Shown piece by piece: positions 37,809 to 47,434 of a DNA stretch of 64,000 bases; positions within the stretch are counted from its first letter, which is position 1; the number at the start of each line of letters is the position of its first letter. Position numbers and translations under genes: made by a program. The DNA is from Helicobacter cappadocius. Lineage in GTDB: Bacteria > Campylobacterota > Campylobacteria > Campylobacterales > Helicobacteraceae. The stretch covers positions 1-64,000 of the forward strand of contig NZ_JAUYZK010000003.1 of the NCBI RefSeq assembly GCF_030688855.1, read 5' to 3'. A model generated the notes under the pieces. The model worked only from the letters and a program-made list of their open reading frames with translations. It made no database searches and was not told where the DNA came from.

Positions 37809-38543
37809 ATGGGAAGAGCATTTGAATATCGTCGTGCGGCAAAAGAAAAGCGATGGGATAAAATGAGTAAGGTTTTCCCTAAACTTGCCAAAACGATAAC
37901 TGTAGCGGCAAAAGAAGGTGGAAGCGATCCAGAAATGAACGCGAAACTAAGAACGGCTATTGCTAATGCCAAAGCTCAAAATATGCCAAAAGACAACATT
38001 GACGCAGCCATAAAAAGAGCAAGTGGCAAAGATGGTGTTTTTTCTGAAGTAACCTATGAAGGCAAGGCGAGTTATGGGGTATTAATATTTATTGAATGTA
38101 CAACAGACAACACCACTCGAACGGTTGCTAATATCAAAAGTTACTTTAACAAAACTCCTGGATCTTCCATGCTTACCAATGGTTCTTTGGAATTTATGTT
38201 TTCAAGAAAAAGTGTGTTTGAAATCGACAAAAAAGATATTGATGATTTGGCAATACAAACAGAGAGCTTAGAGTTAAATCTTATTGACTACGGATTACAA
38301 GAGCTTGAAAGCATTCAAACCCAAGAAGGTGAAATTCTCGTTATTTATGGCGATTATACAGATTTTGGCAAATTAAATGATGGTTTAGAATCTCTAAAAA
38401 TCCCCATCAAAAAAGCCTCTTTAAAGCGGATTGCAAATACTCCGATCAATCTTAGCGTTGAACAACTAAGTGAAATTGAAAAACTCTTAGATAAAATTGA
38501 AGATGATGATGACGTACAAGCTGTCTATACAAATATAAACTAA
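37809..38543 (+). CDS. YebC/PmpR/TACO1-family regulator
   Basis: The 244-residue protein has the N-terminal signature [21 protein letters not shown] with [17 protein letters not shown] and [15 protein letters not shown] near residues 58-72. Members act as DNA-binding regulators (PmpR) or help ribosomes at difficult codons (TACO1); which applies here cannot be told. It starts its own transcript and is 18 bases upstream of the wbp genes. Confidence 0.9.
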   Translation: MGRAFEYRRAAKEKRWDKMSKVFPKLAKTITVAAKEGGSDPEMNAKLRTAIANAKAQNMPKDNIDAAIKRASGKDGVFSEVTYEGKASYGVLIFIECTTDNTTRTVANIKSYFNKTPGSSMLTNGSLEFMFSRKSVFEIDKKDIDDLAIQTESLELNLIDYGLQELESIQTQEGEILVIYGDYTDFGKLNDGLESLKIPIKKASLKRIANTPINLSVEQLSEIEKLLDKIEDDDDVQAVYTNIN

Positions 38544-38547
38544 ACAT

Positions 38548-38555
38548 TGTATAAT
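38548..38555 (+). promoter_or_regulatory. extended -10 promoter directly before wbpI
   Basis: TGTATAAT (-10 TATAAT at 38550-38555) lies only 6 bases before the wbpI ATG, and the gap CCCCCT has no ribosome binding site. A start 6-7 bases past the -10 would give a leaderless or nearly leaderless mRNA. Confidence 0.45.
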
Positions 38556-38561
38556 CCCCCT

Positions 38562-39623
38562 ATGAAAATATTGACAATACTAGGGGCTAGACCTCAATTT
38601 ATCAAAGCTTCCTCCCAAAGTAAGGCATTCAAAAAATACCCTGAAATTCAGGAAATTATCCTCCATACCGGGCAACATTATGATTTTAAAATGAGTCAGG
38701 TTTTTTTTTCTGATCTTGATATTCCCAAACCAACATTTTTTCTCAAAAGTGGGGGTAAAACACATGCAAAAATGACTGGTGAAATGATGGAAGGTATCGA
38801 AAAAATTATTTTAAAAATAAAGCCTGATAGAGTGCTAGTTTATGGGGATACAAACTCAACTCTAGCAGGAGCACTCAGTGCTGCTAAATTACATATTCCA
38901 ATTATCCATATTGAAGCTGGACTACGTAGTTTCAACATACAAATGCCTGAAGAAATTAACCGCATCTTAACAGACAGAATATCAAGCTTACTTTTTTGTC
39001 CTACTCAAAATGCGTATGAAAATCTGAAAAAAGAAGGATTTTTAAACTTTCCTTGCAAAATTCATATCAGTGGAGATGTGATGCTTGACTCCATCAAACA
39101 ATATTCAAAATATGCAAAAAAACCAAATATTCCTCTATCAAATAATTTTGTCTTAGCTACAATTCATAGAGCTGAAAATACAAATGATATAGAAAAATTA
39201 AAATCTATTTTTGATGCTCTTGAATATATTGGCAGAGAAGTTCAAGTCATTCTTCCTCTTCATCCACGAGTAGCAAAAATACTCAAACATCAAAAAATAA
39301 ACACTTCAAATATTTCATTCATAGATCCATTAGGTTATCTTGAGATGATTTGGTTACTCCAAAACACTCAAGCTGTTTTTACAGATAGTGGAGGATTACA
39401 AAAAGAAGCTTATTTTTTTTCTAAGCCATGCTTTGTACTCCGAGAAGAAAGTGAATGGGTGGAACTCACAAAAAATAATTGCAACATCTTAGTAGGTGCA
39501 GATAAAGAAAAGATTATTAGCTGTTTTGGTAATATATCTGACTTGTTTGCTAGGTCTTTTCCTAAAAATCTATTTGGTGATGGATGTGCAACAGAATTGA
39601 TAGCAAAAACTATTTTGGAGTGA
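38562..39623 (+). CDS. wbpI: UDP-GlcNAc(3NAc)A 2-epimerase, WbpI type (non-hydrolysing epimerase)
   Basis: The 353-residue GT-B-fold epimerase starts at the ATG at 38562; a TTG 15 bases upstream would overlap the promoter. Motifs are GARPQFIKAS near residues 8-17, HTGQHYD, VYGDTNSTLAGALSA, HIEAGLRS and the C-terminal TDSGGLQKEAYF. The family also holds WecB (UDP-GlcNAc 2-epimerase), but the four downstream genes make the WbpI role in forming UDP-ManNAc3NAcA more likely. The gap to the next gene is 2 bases. Confidence 0.8.
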   Translation: MKILTILGARPQFIKASSQSKAFKKYPEIQEIILHTGQHYDFKMSQVFFSDLDIPKPTFFLKSGGKTHAKMTGEMMEGIEKIILKIKPDRVLVYGDTNSTLAGALSAAKLHIPIIHIEAGLRSFNIQMPEEINRILTDRISSLLFCPTQNAYENLKKEGFLNFPCKIHISGDVMLDSIKQYSKYAKKPNIPLSNNFVLATIHRAENTNDIEKLKSIFDALEYIGREVQVILPLHPRVAKILKHQKINTSNISFIDPLGYLEMIWLLQNTQAVFTDSGGLQKEAYFFSKPCFVLREESEWVELTKNNCNILVGADKEKIISCFGNISDLFARSFPKNLFGDGCATELIAKTILE

Positions 39624-39625
39624 AT

Positions 39626-40567
39626 ATGAAATTTGGAATCATAGGCGTTGGTGGTTATATCGCACCTCGCCATCTCAAAGCCATCAAAGATACGGGCAAT
39701 ACTTTGATATGTGCATTAGATCCCAGAGATTCTGTTGGGATTTTAGATAGTTATTTTCCACAAACCGATTTTTTTACCGAATTTGAACGTTTCGATCGTC
39801 ATATCGACAAACTCAGACGAAAAAATGAAGGGCTTGATTATATCTGTATCTGTTCTCCAAACTACCTACATGATAGCCATATACGCTTTGCCCTTAGAAG
39901 TGGAGTAAATGCTATCTGCGAAAAACCACTGGTTTTAAATACATGGAACATCGATGGACTCAAAGAGATTCAAAAAGAAAGTGGAAAAAAGATATATAAT
40001 ATTCTTCAACTTCGTTTGCATCCTAGTATTATCGCTCTAAAAGAAAAAGTTCAAAGAGAACTTGAACAAGATCCAAATAAAATCTATGATGTCACTCTTA
40101 CTTATATTACAAGCAGAGGAAAATGGTATTTTGTATCCTGGAAAGGAGATGTGAGCAAAAGCGGGGGGATTGCTACTAATATTGGAGTGCATTTCTTTGA
40201 TATGCTTTCTTATGTATTTGGAGATGTTAAAAAAAACATTGTCCATATCTCAAAACCTGATTGTATGGGAGGATATTTGGAACTCAAAAATGCTCGTGTA
40301 AGATGGTTTTTATCTATTAACAAAGATCATCTACCAAAAGAAGACAAAAGAACTTACCGTTCAGTGCTTGTTAATGATGAAGAAGTTGAATTCACTGATG
40401 GTTTTACCGATTTGCATACATTAAGCTATGAGCAAATTCTAAACGGCAAAGGTTTTACATTAGAAGATGCAATATCTTGTATAGAGATTGTCCATGACAT
40501 TAGAAATATCACCCCTATAGGAATGATAGGAGATTATCATCCATTATGTCAAAAAGTCTTCAAATGA
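39626..40567 (+). CDS. wbpB: UDP-N-acetylglucosaminuronate 3-dehydrogenase, WbpB/WlbA type
   Basis: The 313-residue Gfo/Idh/MocA oxidoreductase starts at ATG 39626, 2 bases after wbpI; an upstream in-frame start at 39584 would intrude into wbpI. It has GVGGYIAPRHLKAI near residues 7-20, ICSPNYLHDSHI and the EKPL motif near 104-107. WbpB/WlbA oxidises the 3-OH of UDP-GlcNAcA, with NADH recycled by a 2-oxoglutarate-dependent reaction. The stop overlaps the next start (ATGA). Confidence 0.88.
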   Translation: MKFGIIGVGGYIAPRHLKAIKDTGNTLICALDPRDSVGILDSYFPQTDFFTEFERFDRHIDKLRRKNEGLDYICICSPNYLHDSHIRFALRSGVNAICEKPLVLNTWNIDGLKEIQKESGKKIYNILQLRLHPSIIALKEKVQRELEQDPNKIYDVTLTYITSRGKWYFVSWKGDVSKSGGIATNIGVHFFDMLSYVFGDVKKNIVHISKPDCMGGYLELKNARVRWFLSINKDHLPKEDKRTYRSVLVNDEEVEFTDGFTDLHTLSYEQILNGKGFTLEDAISCIEIVHDIRNITPIGMIGDYHPLCQKVFK

Positions 40568-41133
40568 ATCTTTTTATACATCATTCAAGTTTTATAGATG
40601 AAAATGTAAAAATCGCACAAGGAACTAAAATATGGCATTTTTGTCATATTTTGAGTGGTTGTGATATTGGAAAAAACTGCTCTTTTGGTCAAAATTGCGT
40701 TGTTGGTCCAAATGTTAAAATAGGCAATGGATGCAAAGTCCAAAATAATGTCAGCATCTATGAGGGTGTTGAATGTGAAGAAAATGTATTTTTAGGACCT
40801 TCGGTTGTCTTTACAAATGTTTATAACCCTAGAGCCTTTATCAATCGCAAAAATGAATTTAAAAAAACAATTCTAAAAAAAGGTTGTTCTATTGGTGCGA
40901 ATGCAACCATTGTGTGCGGGATAAAGATTGGTGAATATGCTTTTGTGGGTGCAGGTTCGCTGATTAGAGAAGATGTAAAAGCATTTGCTCTGATGGTAGG
41001 TGTTCCTGCCAGGCAGATTGGTTGGGTAGATAAAGGAGGGAAAAAAATGATTTTTGATTCTAATAATATAGCCAAAGATAGCTATGATGGAAGCTATTAT
41101 ATCCTCAAAAATGATGAGGTATTTGAACAATGA
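40564..41133 (+). CDS. wbpD: UDP-GlcNAc3NA N-acetyltransferase, WbpD/WlbB type
   Basis: The 189-residue left-handed beta-helix enzyme acetylates the 3-amino group of UDP-GlcNAc3NA. The sequence is dominated by hexapeptide repeats from VKIAQGTKIWHFCHI to GEYAFVGAGSLIRED, with the family marker NVYNPRAFINRK. The ATG at 40564 that overlaps the wbpB stop is chosen over the ATG at 40546. It overlaps wbpE by 4 bases. Confidence 0.88.
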   Translation: MNLFIHHSSFIDENVKIAQGTKIWHFCHILSGCDIGKNCSFGQNCVVGPNVKIGNGCKVQNNVSIYEGVECEENVFLGPSVVFTNVYNPRAFINRKNEFKKTILKKGCSIGANATIVCGIKIGEYAFVGAGSLIREDVKAFALMVGVPARQIGWVDKGGKKMIFDSNNIAKDSYDGSYYILKNDEVFEQ

Positions 41134-42218
41134 AGATTGATTTTGCCAATCTTACTTTAGCACACCAAGAATATGCTACAGAAATCAATGTAGCTATCCA
41201 AAAAACTATAGAAAAATCTCATTTTATTATGGGAGATGAGGTTGAGCTGCTTGAAGATGAATTGAAAAACTTCACAGGTTCAAATCATGTCATCACTTGC
41301 TCAAGTGGCACTTCTGCACTCTTACTTGCACTTAGCGCAATAGGAATTGGAACTAATGATGAAGTCATTACGAGCCCTTTTAGCTTTATTGCTGCAGCTG
41401 AAATGATTGCATTTTTGGGGGCAAAGCCTGTATTTGTAGATATAGATCCCCTAACTTATCAAATAAACCCATCACTTATCACATCAGCTATTACCCCCAA
41501 AACAAAAGCAATTATTCCTGTAAGCTTATTTGGGCAACCTTCAGATATGGATTCCATTAACAAAATAGCTCAAAAACACAATCTAATCGTCATAGAAGAT
41601 GGGGCACAAAGTTTTGGAGCAACTTACAAAGAGAAAAAAAGTTGCAATCTCACGCCTATAGCAACAACTAGCTTTTTTCCAGCCAAACCCTTAGGATGCT
41701 ATGGAGATGGCGGGGCGGTGTTTTGCAATGATGAACACATCGCTACAAAAATCAAAAGTCTCAGGATTCATGGACAAACAAAACGTTATGAGCATTCTTA
41801 TATAGGACTAGGAGCTAGACTTGACACAATCCAAGCTGCTATTTTAAGGGTAAAACTCAAATACTACCCTATTAAAATCAGTAAAAGAAATCAAGTTGCC
41901 AAACTCTATGAAAAATATCTAAAAAATAAGTCTGTAAAACTTCCTATTATTGGCGATCATATTCAAAGCGTTTATGCTCAATATAGCATTTTGTCAGCCG
42001 ATAGAAACTCCCTAGAAAAAAAACTAAAACAAAATAATATTCCTTATGCTATTCATTACCCTATTGCGCTCCATCTTCAACCTTGTTTTTCCTATCTGGG
42101 TTATCAAGAAGGTGATTTTCCTATCGCGGAAAAAACTTGCAAACAAATATTAAGCTTACCTATGAATCCTTATCTGTCTGAAAATGAGATTGAATACATA
42201 TCAGGAGTTATAGATTGA
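41130..42218 (+). CDS. wbpE: UDP-2-acetamido-3-ketoglucuronate aminotransferase, WbpE/WlbC type
   Basis: The 362-residue DegT/DnrJ/EryC1 PLP enzyme adds the 3-amino group. It has SSGTSALLLALSAIGIG near residues 57-73, EDGAQSFGATYKEKK and the PLP Lys in TTSFFPAKPLGCYGDGGA near residue 183. It overlaps its neighbours by 4 bases on both sides, so the genes are translationally coupled. Confidence 0.88.
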   Translation: MKIDFANLTLAHQEYATEINVAIQKTIEKSHFIMGDEVELLEDELKNFTGSNHVITCSSGTSALLLALSAIGIGTNDEVITSPFSFIAAAEMIAFLGAKPVFVDIDPLTYQINPSLITSAITPKTKAIIPVSLFGQPSDMDSINKIAQKHNLIVIEDGAQSFGATYKEKKSCNLTPIATTSFFPAKPLGCYGDGGAVFCNDEHIATKIKSLRIHGQTKRYEHSYIGLGARLDTIQAAILRVKLKYYPIKISKRNQVAKLYEKYLKNKSVKLPIIGDHIQSVYAQYSILSADRNSLEKKLKQNNIPYAIHYPIALHLQPCFSYLGYQEGDFPIAEKTCKQILSLPMNPYLSENEIEYISGVID

Positions 42219-43501
42219 AATCAGATAAAATAATCGCAATTATTGGTCTAGGATATGTGGGGCTTCCTCTTGCTATTGAATTTGGAAAACTTTATCAAAC
42301 AATCGGATTTGATATAGACAAAAACAGAATAAAAGAACTCTTAGAACATAAAGATAAAAACGATCAGGTTTTAAATACAGATTTTCAAGCCTCTAATCAT
42401 CTATACTTCACTCACAAGCATCATGAAATCCAAAAAGCAGATATTTATATCATTACCGTTCCAACCCCCGTGGATAAATACAAAACTCCAGATATATCAG
42501 CACTTCTACAGGCCTCAAAAATAGTAGGAGAGGGACTAAAAAAAGGAAATATCGTCATTTACGAATCCACCACCTATCCCACCTGCACTCAACAAAATTG
42601 TGTCCCTGTTTTGGAAACTTCAAGCAATCTTATTTATAACAAAGACTTCTTTGTGGGATATTCACCTGAGCGAATCAACCCTGGAGATAAGCAGAACACT
42701 CTCACAAACATCAAAAAAATCACCTCGGGAAGCACAAAAAAGATCGCTGAAGAAATTGATGCACTCTATTCTTCTATCATAACAGCAGGAACCTATCTAG
42801 CACCTTCTATAGAAGTTGCTGAAGCAGCAAAGGCCATAGAAAATGCTCAAAGAGATCTTAATATTGCTTTTGTAAATGAACTTGCTATGATATTTGACAA
42901 ACTTGGCATTGATACTTATGAAGTATTACAAGCTGCTAGTAGTAAATGGAATTTTTTAAAATTCACTCCCGGTCTTGTGGGTGGTCACTGCATCGGTGTG
43001 GATCCGTATTATCTCACACATATTGCTTCAAAAATGGGTTATCATCCAAAAGTCATATCTGCTGGAAGACAAATAAATGATGCTATGCCTGTATTCATCG
43101 CACAAAAAATGATAAAATTATTAGCAAAAAATTACCTAGAGATACTAAATGCAAAGATATTATTACTAGGCATCACTTTTAAAGAAAACTGTAAAGACAC
43201 TAGAAATTCAAAAGTCCCTCAAGTAGCAAAAGAACTATTAGATTTTGGCTGTGATGTTCATATATGCGATCCAATAGCTGATAAAGCTGAGGTTAAAAAA
43301 ACATATCAAATAGATATTTTTGATCTTCCTGAAACGTTTAAAAATGCTCAAGAAACAAAATATGATGGCATTATTCTGTGCGTTGCTCACCAAGAGTTTA
43401 AAAACATCTCCCTCCCCTTGCTTGTGCATAAAAATAGCGTGATATATGATCTAAAAGGATTTTTGGAAACTAAATCATCAGAAAATATCACTAGACTTTA
43501 A
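42215..43501 (+). CDS. wbpA: UDP-GlcNAc 6-dehydrogenase, WbpA type
   Basis: The 428-residue UDP-sugar dehydrogenase oxidises UDP-GlcNAc to UDP-GlcNAcA, the first step of the pathway whose later steps are encoded upstream. It has GLGYVGLPLAIEFG near residues 11-24, the Cys site GGHCIGVDPYYLTH near 260-273 (Cys near 262) and a C-terminal UDP-binding domain. The TTG start is supported by AGGAG upstream and by overlap with wbpE. The WbpA/TviB family is broad, so UDP-GalNAc as substrate cannot be excluded. Confidence 0.85.
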   Translation: MKSDKIIAIIGLGYVGLPLAIEFGKLYQTIGFDIDKNRIKELLEHKDKNDQVLNTDFQASNHLYFTHKHHEIQKADIYIITVPTPVDKYKTPDISALLQASKIVGEGLKKGNIVIYESTTYPTCTQQNCVPVLETSSNLIYNKDFFVGYSPERINPGDKQNTLTNIKKITSGSTKKIAEEIDALYSSIITAGTYLAPSIEVAEAAKAIENAQRDLNIAFVNELAMIFDKLGIDTYEVLQAASSKWNFLKFTPGLVGGHCIGVDPYYLTHIASKMGYHPKVISAGRQINDAMPVFIAQKMIKLLAKNYLEILNAKILLLGITFKENCKDTRNSKVPQVAKELLDFGCDVHICDPIADKAEVKKTYQIDIFDLPETFKNAQETKYDGIILCVAHQEFKNISLPLLVHKNSVIYDLKGFLETKSSENITRL

Positions 43502-43580
43502 GCATCTCAGATGAAGATTTAGTGTAAAAAGCTTGACTTATATAATAAAATAGCTTATAATCACGACCTTAGTTTTATAT

Positions 43581-43655
43581 TCCAGATTAGCTCAGCGGTA
43601 GAGTAGGCGGCTGTTAACCGCTTGGTCGTAGGTTCGAATCCTACATCTGGAGCCA
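43581..43655 (+). tRNA. tRNA-Asn (GTT anticodon)
   Basis: A 75-base cloverleaf with acceptor TCCAGAT paired to ATCTGGA and CCA encoded at 43653-43655. The anticodon loop CTGTTAA gives GTT. It separates the wbp operon from the hsdS region. Confidence 0.97.
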
Positions 43656-43847
43656 CATTCTTCGGATATACCACATCACTTAAAATCACTCTTATAAATT
43701 CCTAGACTTTATAATCTATAAAACCCCGCTATAAACTTCTAACAATCCGTTCGCATCTCTATCATCCCTCCTAATCTCAAATGAAACTTTTATTTTGTTT
43801 GAAAACCTCATTATGTATAATTCAATCAAAAAAACTAAAGGTTATAG
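43656..43847 (+). promoter_or_regulatory. hsdS upstream region with candidate promoter
   Basis: No gene. A -10 TATAAT preceded by TG lies at 43816-43821, 26 bases before the hsdS ATG. The rest is A/T-rich without obvious structure. Confidence 0.45.
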
Positions 43848-44942
43848 ATGAAAGCGATCAAAAGAATGGGGGGGGGGGATAGAGAAAGAGTAGAGTTCAA
43901 AACGCTTGGGGAAGTTTGTGAATTTTATACAGGCGTACAATTGAACAAAAACAATATGATCAAAAATGGTAAATATCCCGTGATAAATGGTGGCATAAAA
44001 CCTTCAGGATATACAGATAAATACAATGAAGATGAAAATACCATCACCATCGCACAAGGTGGTTCTGCTGGATATGTGAATTTTATGACAACGAAATTCT
44101 GGGCAGGAGCACATTGTTATGTGATAAAACCAACTTATGAAGGCTTGAAAAATCGTTTTTTATATTTTGCCCTCAAATCTCAAGAATGGGATATACAAAA
44201 TTCCAAACAAGGAGCAGGAATACCCGGATTAGTTCGATCCCATGTAGCTTCCATCAAAATCCCCATCCCGCCTCTACCCATCCAAGAAGAAATCGTGAAA
44301 ATCCTAGATACTTTCACAGAACTAGAGGGCGAACTAGAAGCCGAGCTACAACTCAGACAAAAACAATACAAATACTACTTGAACAAACTTTTTAAACTTT
44401 ATGATGATATTGAAAAAATCCCATTAAACGAGATTGCTAAAATTTCACGAGGGAAAAGAGTTATAAAAAAACAATTAACTAACGGAGGGATATATCCTGT
44501 TTATCAAAATTCTCTTACGCCAATGGGATACTACAATGAATATAATTCACAGGCAAACACAACATACATAATAAGTGCTGGATCGGCAGGTGAGATAGGT
44601 TATAGCAATATTGATTTTTGGGCAGCGGACGACTGCTTGATATTCTCAGATTTAAAAGGTATAGAAAACAAATATATTTATTATTTTTTATTGACAAAAC
44701 AGAATTTTATTCGTTCAAATGTTTGGAGAGCTGGAATACCACGCCTATCAAGAACAATAATCGAACGATTAGAAATCCCCATCCCGCCTTTAGAGGAGCA
44801 GAAGAGGATTGTGGGGATATTGGATAAGTTTGATGAGCTTGTGAATGATATTTCTTTGGGGATTCCTGCGGAGATACAGATGAGGAAGAAGCAGTATGAG
44901 TATTACAGAGACAAGCTGCTTAGGTTTGAGGAGGCACTTTGA
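43848..44942 (+). CDS. hsdS: type I restriction-modification specificity subunit HsdS, phase-variable (ON as read)
   Basis: The 364-residue protein has two target-recognition domains, each followed by a central or terminal conserved helix region. The first TRD (about 18-160) starts LGEVCEFYTGVQLNKNN and ends IPPLPIQEEIVKILDTFTELE; the second (about 180-330) starts LNEIAKISRGKR and ends IPPLEEQKRIVGILDKFDELV. A G11 tract codes Gly near residues 8-10, right after the start; G10 or G12 would hit stops within a few codons. No hsdM or hsdR is in the window, so it must act with subunits encoded elsewhere. The final KKQYEYYRDKLL is typical. Confidence 0.88.
   Translation: MKAIKRMGGGDRERVEFKTLGEVCEFYTGVQLNKNNMIKNGKYPVINGGIKPSGYTDKYNEDENTITIAQGGSAGYVNFMTTKFWAGAHCYVIKPTYEGLKNRFLYFALKSQEWDIQNSKQGAGIPGLVRSHVASIKIPIPPLPIQEEIVKILDTFTELEGELEAELQLRQKQYKYYLNKLFKLYDDIEKIPLNEIAKISRGKRVIKKQLTNGGIYPVYQNSLTPMGYYNEYNSQANTTYIISAGSAGEIGYSNIDFWAADDCLIFSDLKGIENKYIYYFLLTKQNFIRSNVWRAGIPRLSRTIIERLEIPIPPLEEQKRIVGILDKFDELVNDISLGIPAEIQMRKKQYEYYRDKLLRFEEAL
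43868..43878. repeat. G11 tract at the start of hsdS
   Basis: Eleven G in the context AAT-G11-ATAG. In frame at G11; G10 reads into TAG after four codons and G12 gives GGA TAG. Confidence 0.9.
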
Positions 44943-45124
44943 TTGGGATTTTAGGGGATTTTGACGCTCAAGTAAGTGCTTGTGAAAAATGTAATAAGGT
45001 GTAGTGAAAAGTTGCTTTTATAAGCAAGGATTTGATTTATCAGATAGCACAAAATCTATTTATTATTTTATATTGCCATAGAGTTGTTTTAGATATACTC
45101 CCAAATAACCAAAAAAGGAATTCT

Positions 45125-45565
45125 ATGCAAACAATCTACCCGTTTATCCTGATCATTCATTTATCCTGTGCCATCATCTTCTTGGGTTACTTATTTTTTG
45201 ATATTGCAATATTTCCTAATGTCAAAAAAATGTTCGGAGAAGAAATCTATTTTAAAGCATCAAAAGCAATCTCTCAAAAAGGTAGTAAAATTATGCCTTT
45301 ATGTGTGCTTGGACTCTTACTAACAGGAGGCATGATGATGAGTAATTATATCAATAGTGCTCAAGGGTGGTTTGATACAAATCTTCAAAAACTCCTTGTT
45401 ATAAAAATATTCTTCGCTCTTGTTATTATAATGATGATACTGATATCTTTAACCTATGCTTTTATTCTAAAAAAACCAAGCCCTCTAAGAAATATCATTC
45501 ATCCTCTAGCCCTCACACTGGGATTTATCATCGTGATACTAGCTAAAGCAATGTTTTTTGTATAG
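45125..45565 (+). CDS. small four-helix integral membrane protein, CopD-like
   Basis: From the ATG at 45125, preceded by AAAGGA, the product has 146 residues with about four membrane helices (about 5-25, 55-72, 85-113 and 120-143). The N-terminal ILIIHLSCAIIFLGYLFFDI, with a His and a helix-embedded Phe-Asp, resembles CopD/YozB-type or related small heme- or copper-associated membrane proteins in Helicobacter. The function is not established. An upstream in-frame start at 45032 would add a poor-quality N-terminus. Confidence 0.6.
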   Translation: MQTIYPFILIIHLSCAIIFLGYLFFDIAIFPNVKKMFGEEIYFKASKAISQKGSKIMPLCVLGLLLTGGMMMSNYINSAQGWFDTNLQKLLVIKIFFALVIIMMILISLTYAFILKKPSPLRNIIHPLALTLGFIIVILAKAMFFV

Positions 45566-45595
45566 CTATTTGAACAAATAATCACAAGAGGCTGC

Positions 45596-47302
45596 TTAAG
45601 CACTCAAAGAGATATCTATTTTTTTATTGCAACGTTTGATGGTATTGAGCCTATGGGCAATAACTAAGAGTGTCTTGTTTTTTGCTACATCATATATTTC
45701 ATTCATGATCTTCTCTTCAGTATCTGTGTCTAATGCGCTTGTAGCCTCATCTAATACTAAAATTTCAGGATCATCATATATGGCTCTAGCAATACCAATT
45801 CTTTGCTTTTGCCCTCCACTTAGGAGTATTCCCCCCTCGCCTACGATAGTTTCAAGTCCATTGTGTTGCTCTAAAAACTCCCAAATATTGGCTTTTTTAC
45901 AAGCAGAAATAAGCTTTTCTTTGTTCATTTCGCTTCCAAATGCTACATTTTCGGCAACATTTCCATCAAAAAGATATATCGTTTGTGGAATATAACCTAT
46001 TTTTTTACGCCAAGCTGGAAGATTGTGATTATCGAGTTTAAAACCATCGATAAATATTTCCCCTTTTTTTGGCTTGTATATTCCGATAATAATATCTACT
46101 AGGGTGCTTTTACCTGCTCCAGAGGGACCACAAAATGCGACCTTATCGCCCTTGTTGATGATGAGATTAAAATTTTCAATCACAGGTTTAGAATCATTAT
46201 AAGCAAAACTAACATTTTTAAGCTCGATGCTTTTTTCAAATTCACAAGGTTTATTATCTTCTAGTTCTGTTTGATATGTGAGGTTTTCATAAACATTACT
46301 GAGAGCTTTTTTATAAAAACTCATCGCATTGTAGTTGGTTAAAATTTTATTTGCTGAAGGAAGTATGCGATAAAGAGCAAGCGCATACATAGAAATAATA
46401 GGAATAACTGCACTTACATCGTTGTATCTCACCAAAATATAAGCAACGCAAGAAATAAGCAAGATAAAACCAATGGTCTCTAAAAAACTTTTTGGAATGG
46501 AGTTGAGGGTTTGAAATTTTGTAAAGATATTTGCTCGATGAGAACTTGTACGTTCAAAAACTTCATAAATCTCTTTTTGATTTCCTTTGAGCTTGATAAA
46601 CTTGAAGTTTCCGAAGGTTTGGGTGATAATTTTTCCAAACTGAGTTTCTATCATCGCACGTTTGTCGCCTTGCTTTTTTATTTTTTTGCTAACGGTCTTG
46701 ATGATAAATAATATCTGCAATGCCATAATAACAGTGAGTACCAAAGTCATCTTCCAGCTAACCAATAAAAGCAAAACATACATCAAAGCGATCGTAAATA
46801 CCTCTGCAAACATCTGCAAAAAATTCTGAATATATTGCGAGACATTCTGTGCTTCTTCTCCTACAGAGACGCGTATTTTGTCAGTATTTTTTTTTGTAAA
46901 ATCAAAATAGCTAAGCTCGGTTGATTTACAAAATAATCGATAAGCAAAATAATGCGACTTGCCAAAGGCAAAACGATTAAGAGAGTAATTATAAAAAATA
47001 CTATAAAAAGCCCTGAATATATAAAAAACTACCAATGCACCACTAAAAAAAAGCATAAAATTCAAAGTGCTAGAAAAGTGCATCCATTGATAAAACTTGA
47101 ATGAAATAGAAGTATTTAAAATCCTATCAGGATTACTTGCAAATGTAATAAATGGCATGATGATGCTTATGCCCAACGTTTCCACTACAGAAAATACAAT
47201 TGTGGCCAAAAAGAGCCATAACAAAATAATCTTATCGCGTCTTGTTATGAGATAACGAAGTTTATATAAATCGCTAGTTGAATTTTTTTTTTGTTTTTTC
47301 AT
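45596..47302 (-). CDS. wzk: ABC-type glycan-lipid flippase, Wzk/PglK family
   Basis: The 568-residue half-transporter has an N-terminal membrane domain (helices from about residue 26 to 320) and a C-terminal ATPase domain with GPSGAGKST near residues 390-398 (Walker A), LLSGGQKQRIGIARAI (signature) and ILVLDEATSALD (Walker B). In Campylobacter PglK flips undecaprenyl-linked heptasaccharide for N-glycosylation; in H. pylori Wzk flips O-antigen lipid intermediates. It is transcribed away from the acylation island and divergent from it across 130 bases, suggesting it exports a glycan modified by that island. Confidence 0.85.
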   Translation of the reverse strand: MKKQKKNSTSDLYKLRYLITRRDKIILLWLFLATIVFSVVETLGISIIMPFITFASNPDRILNTSISFKFYQWMHFSSTLNFMLFFSGALVVFYIFRAFYSIFYNYSLNRFAFGKSHYFAYRLFCKSTELSYFDFTKKNTDKIRVSVGEEAQNVSQYIQNFLQMFAEVFTIALMYVLLLLVSWKMTLVLTVIMALQILFIIKTVSKKIKKQGDKRAMIETQFGKIITQTFGNFKFIKLKGNQKEIYEVFERTSSHRANIFTKFQTLNSIPKSFLETIGFILLISCVAYILVRYNDVSAVIPIISMYALALYRILPSANKILTNYNAMSFYKKALSNVYENLTYQTELEDNKPCEFEKSIELKNVSFAYNDSKPVIENFNLIINKGDKVAFCGPSGAGKSTLVDIIIGIYKPKKGEIFIDGFKLDNHNLPAWRKKIGYIPQTIYLFDGNVAENVAFGSEMNKEKLISACKKANIWEFLEQHNGLETIVGEGGILLSGGQKQRIGIARAIYDDPEILVLDEATSALDTDTEEKIMNEIYDVAKNKTLLVIAHRLNTIKRCNKKIDISLSA

Positions 47303-47434
47303 TTTTCTACTTAGGGGAATTTATTTCCTATTGATAAGCGAGATTATAACCTTTTAGATTTTAAATAAACATAATAAAGCTAATCATAAAAGTTTTTTGC
47401 CTAAAGCTTTGACTATAGGTTTTTGAATGATGTT

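Noticed and set aside
45125-45565. Small membrane protein as part of the acylation island
   Set aside because: It lies beyond the oppositely transcribed flippase gene, has its own ribosome binding site, and shows no acyl-transfer motif.
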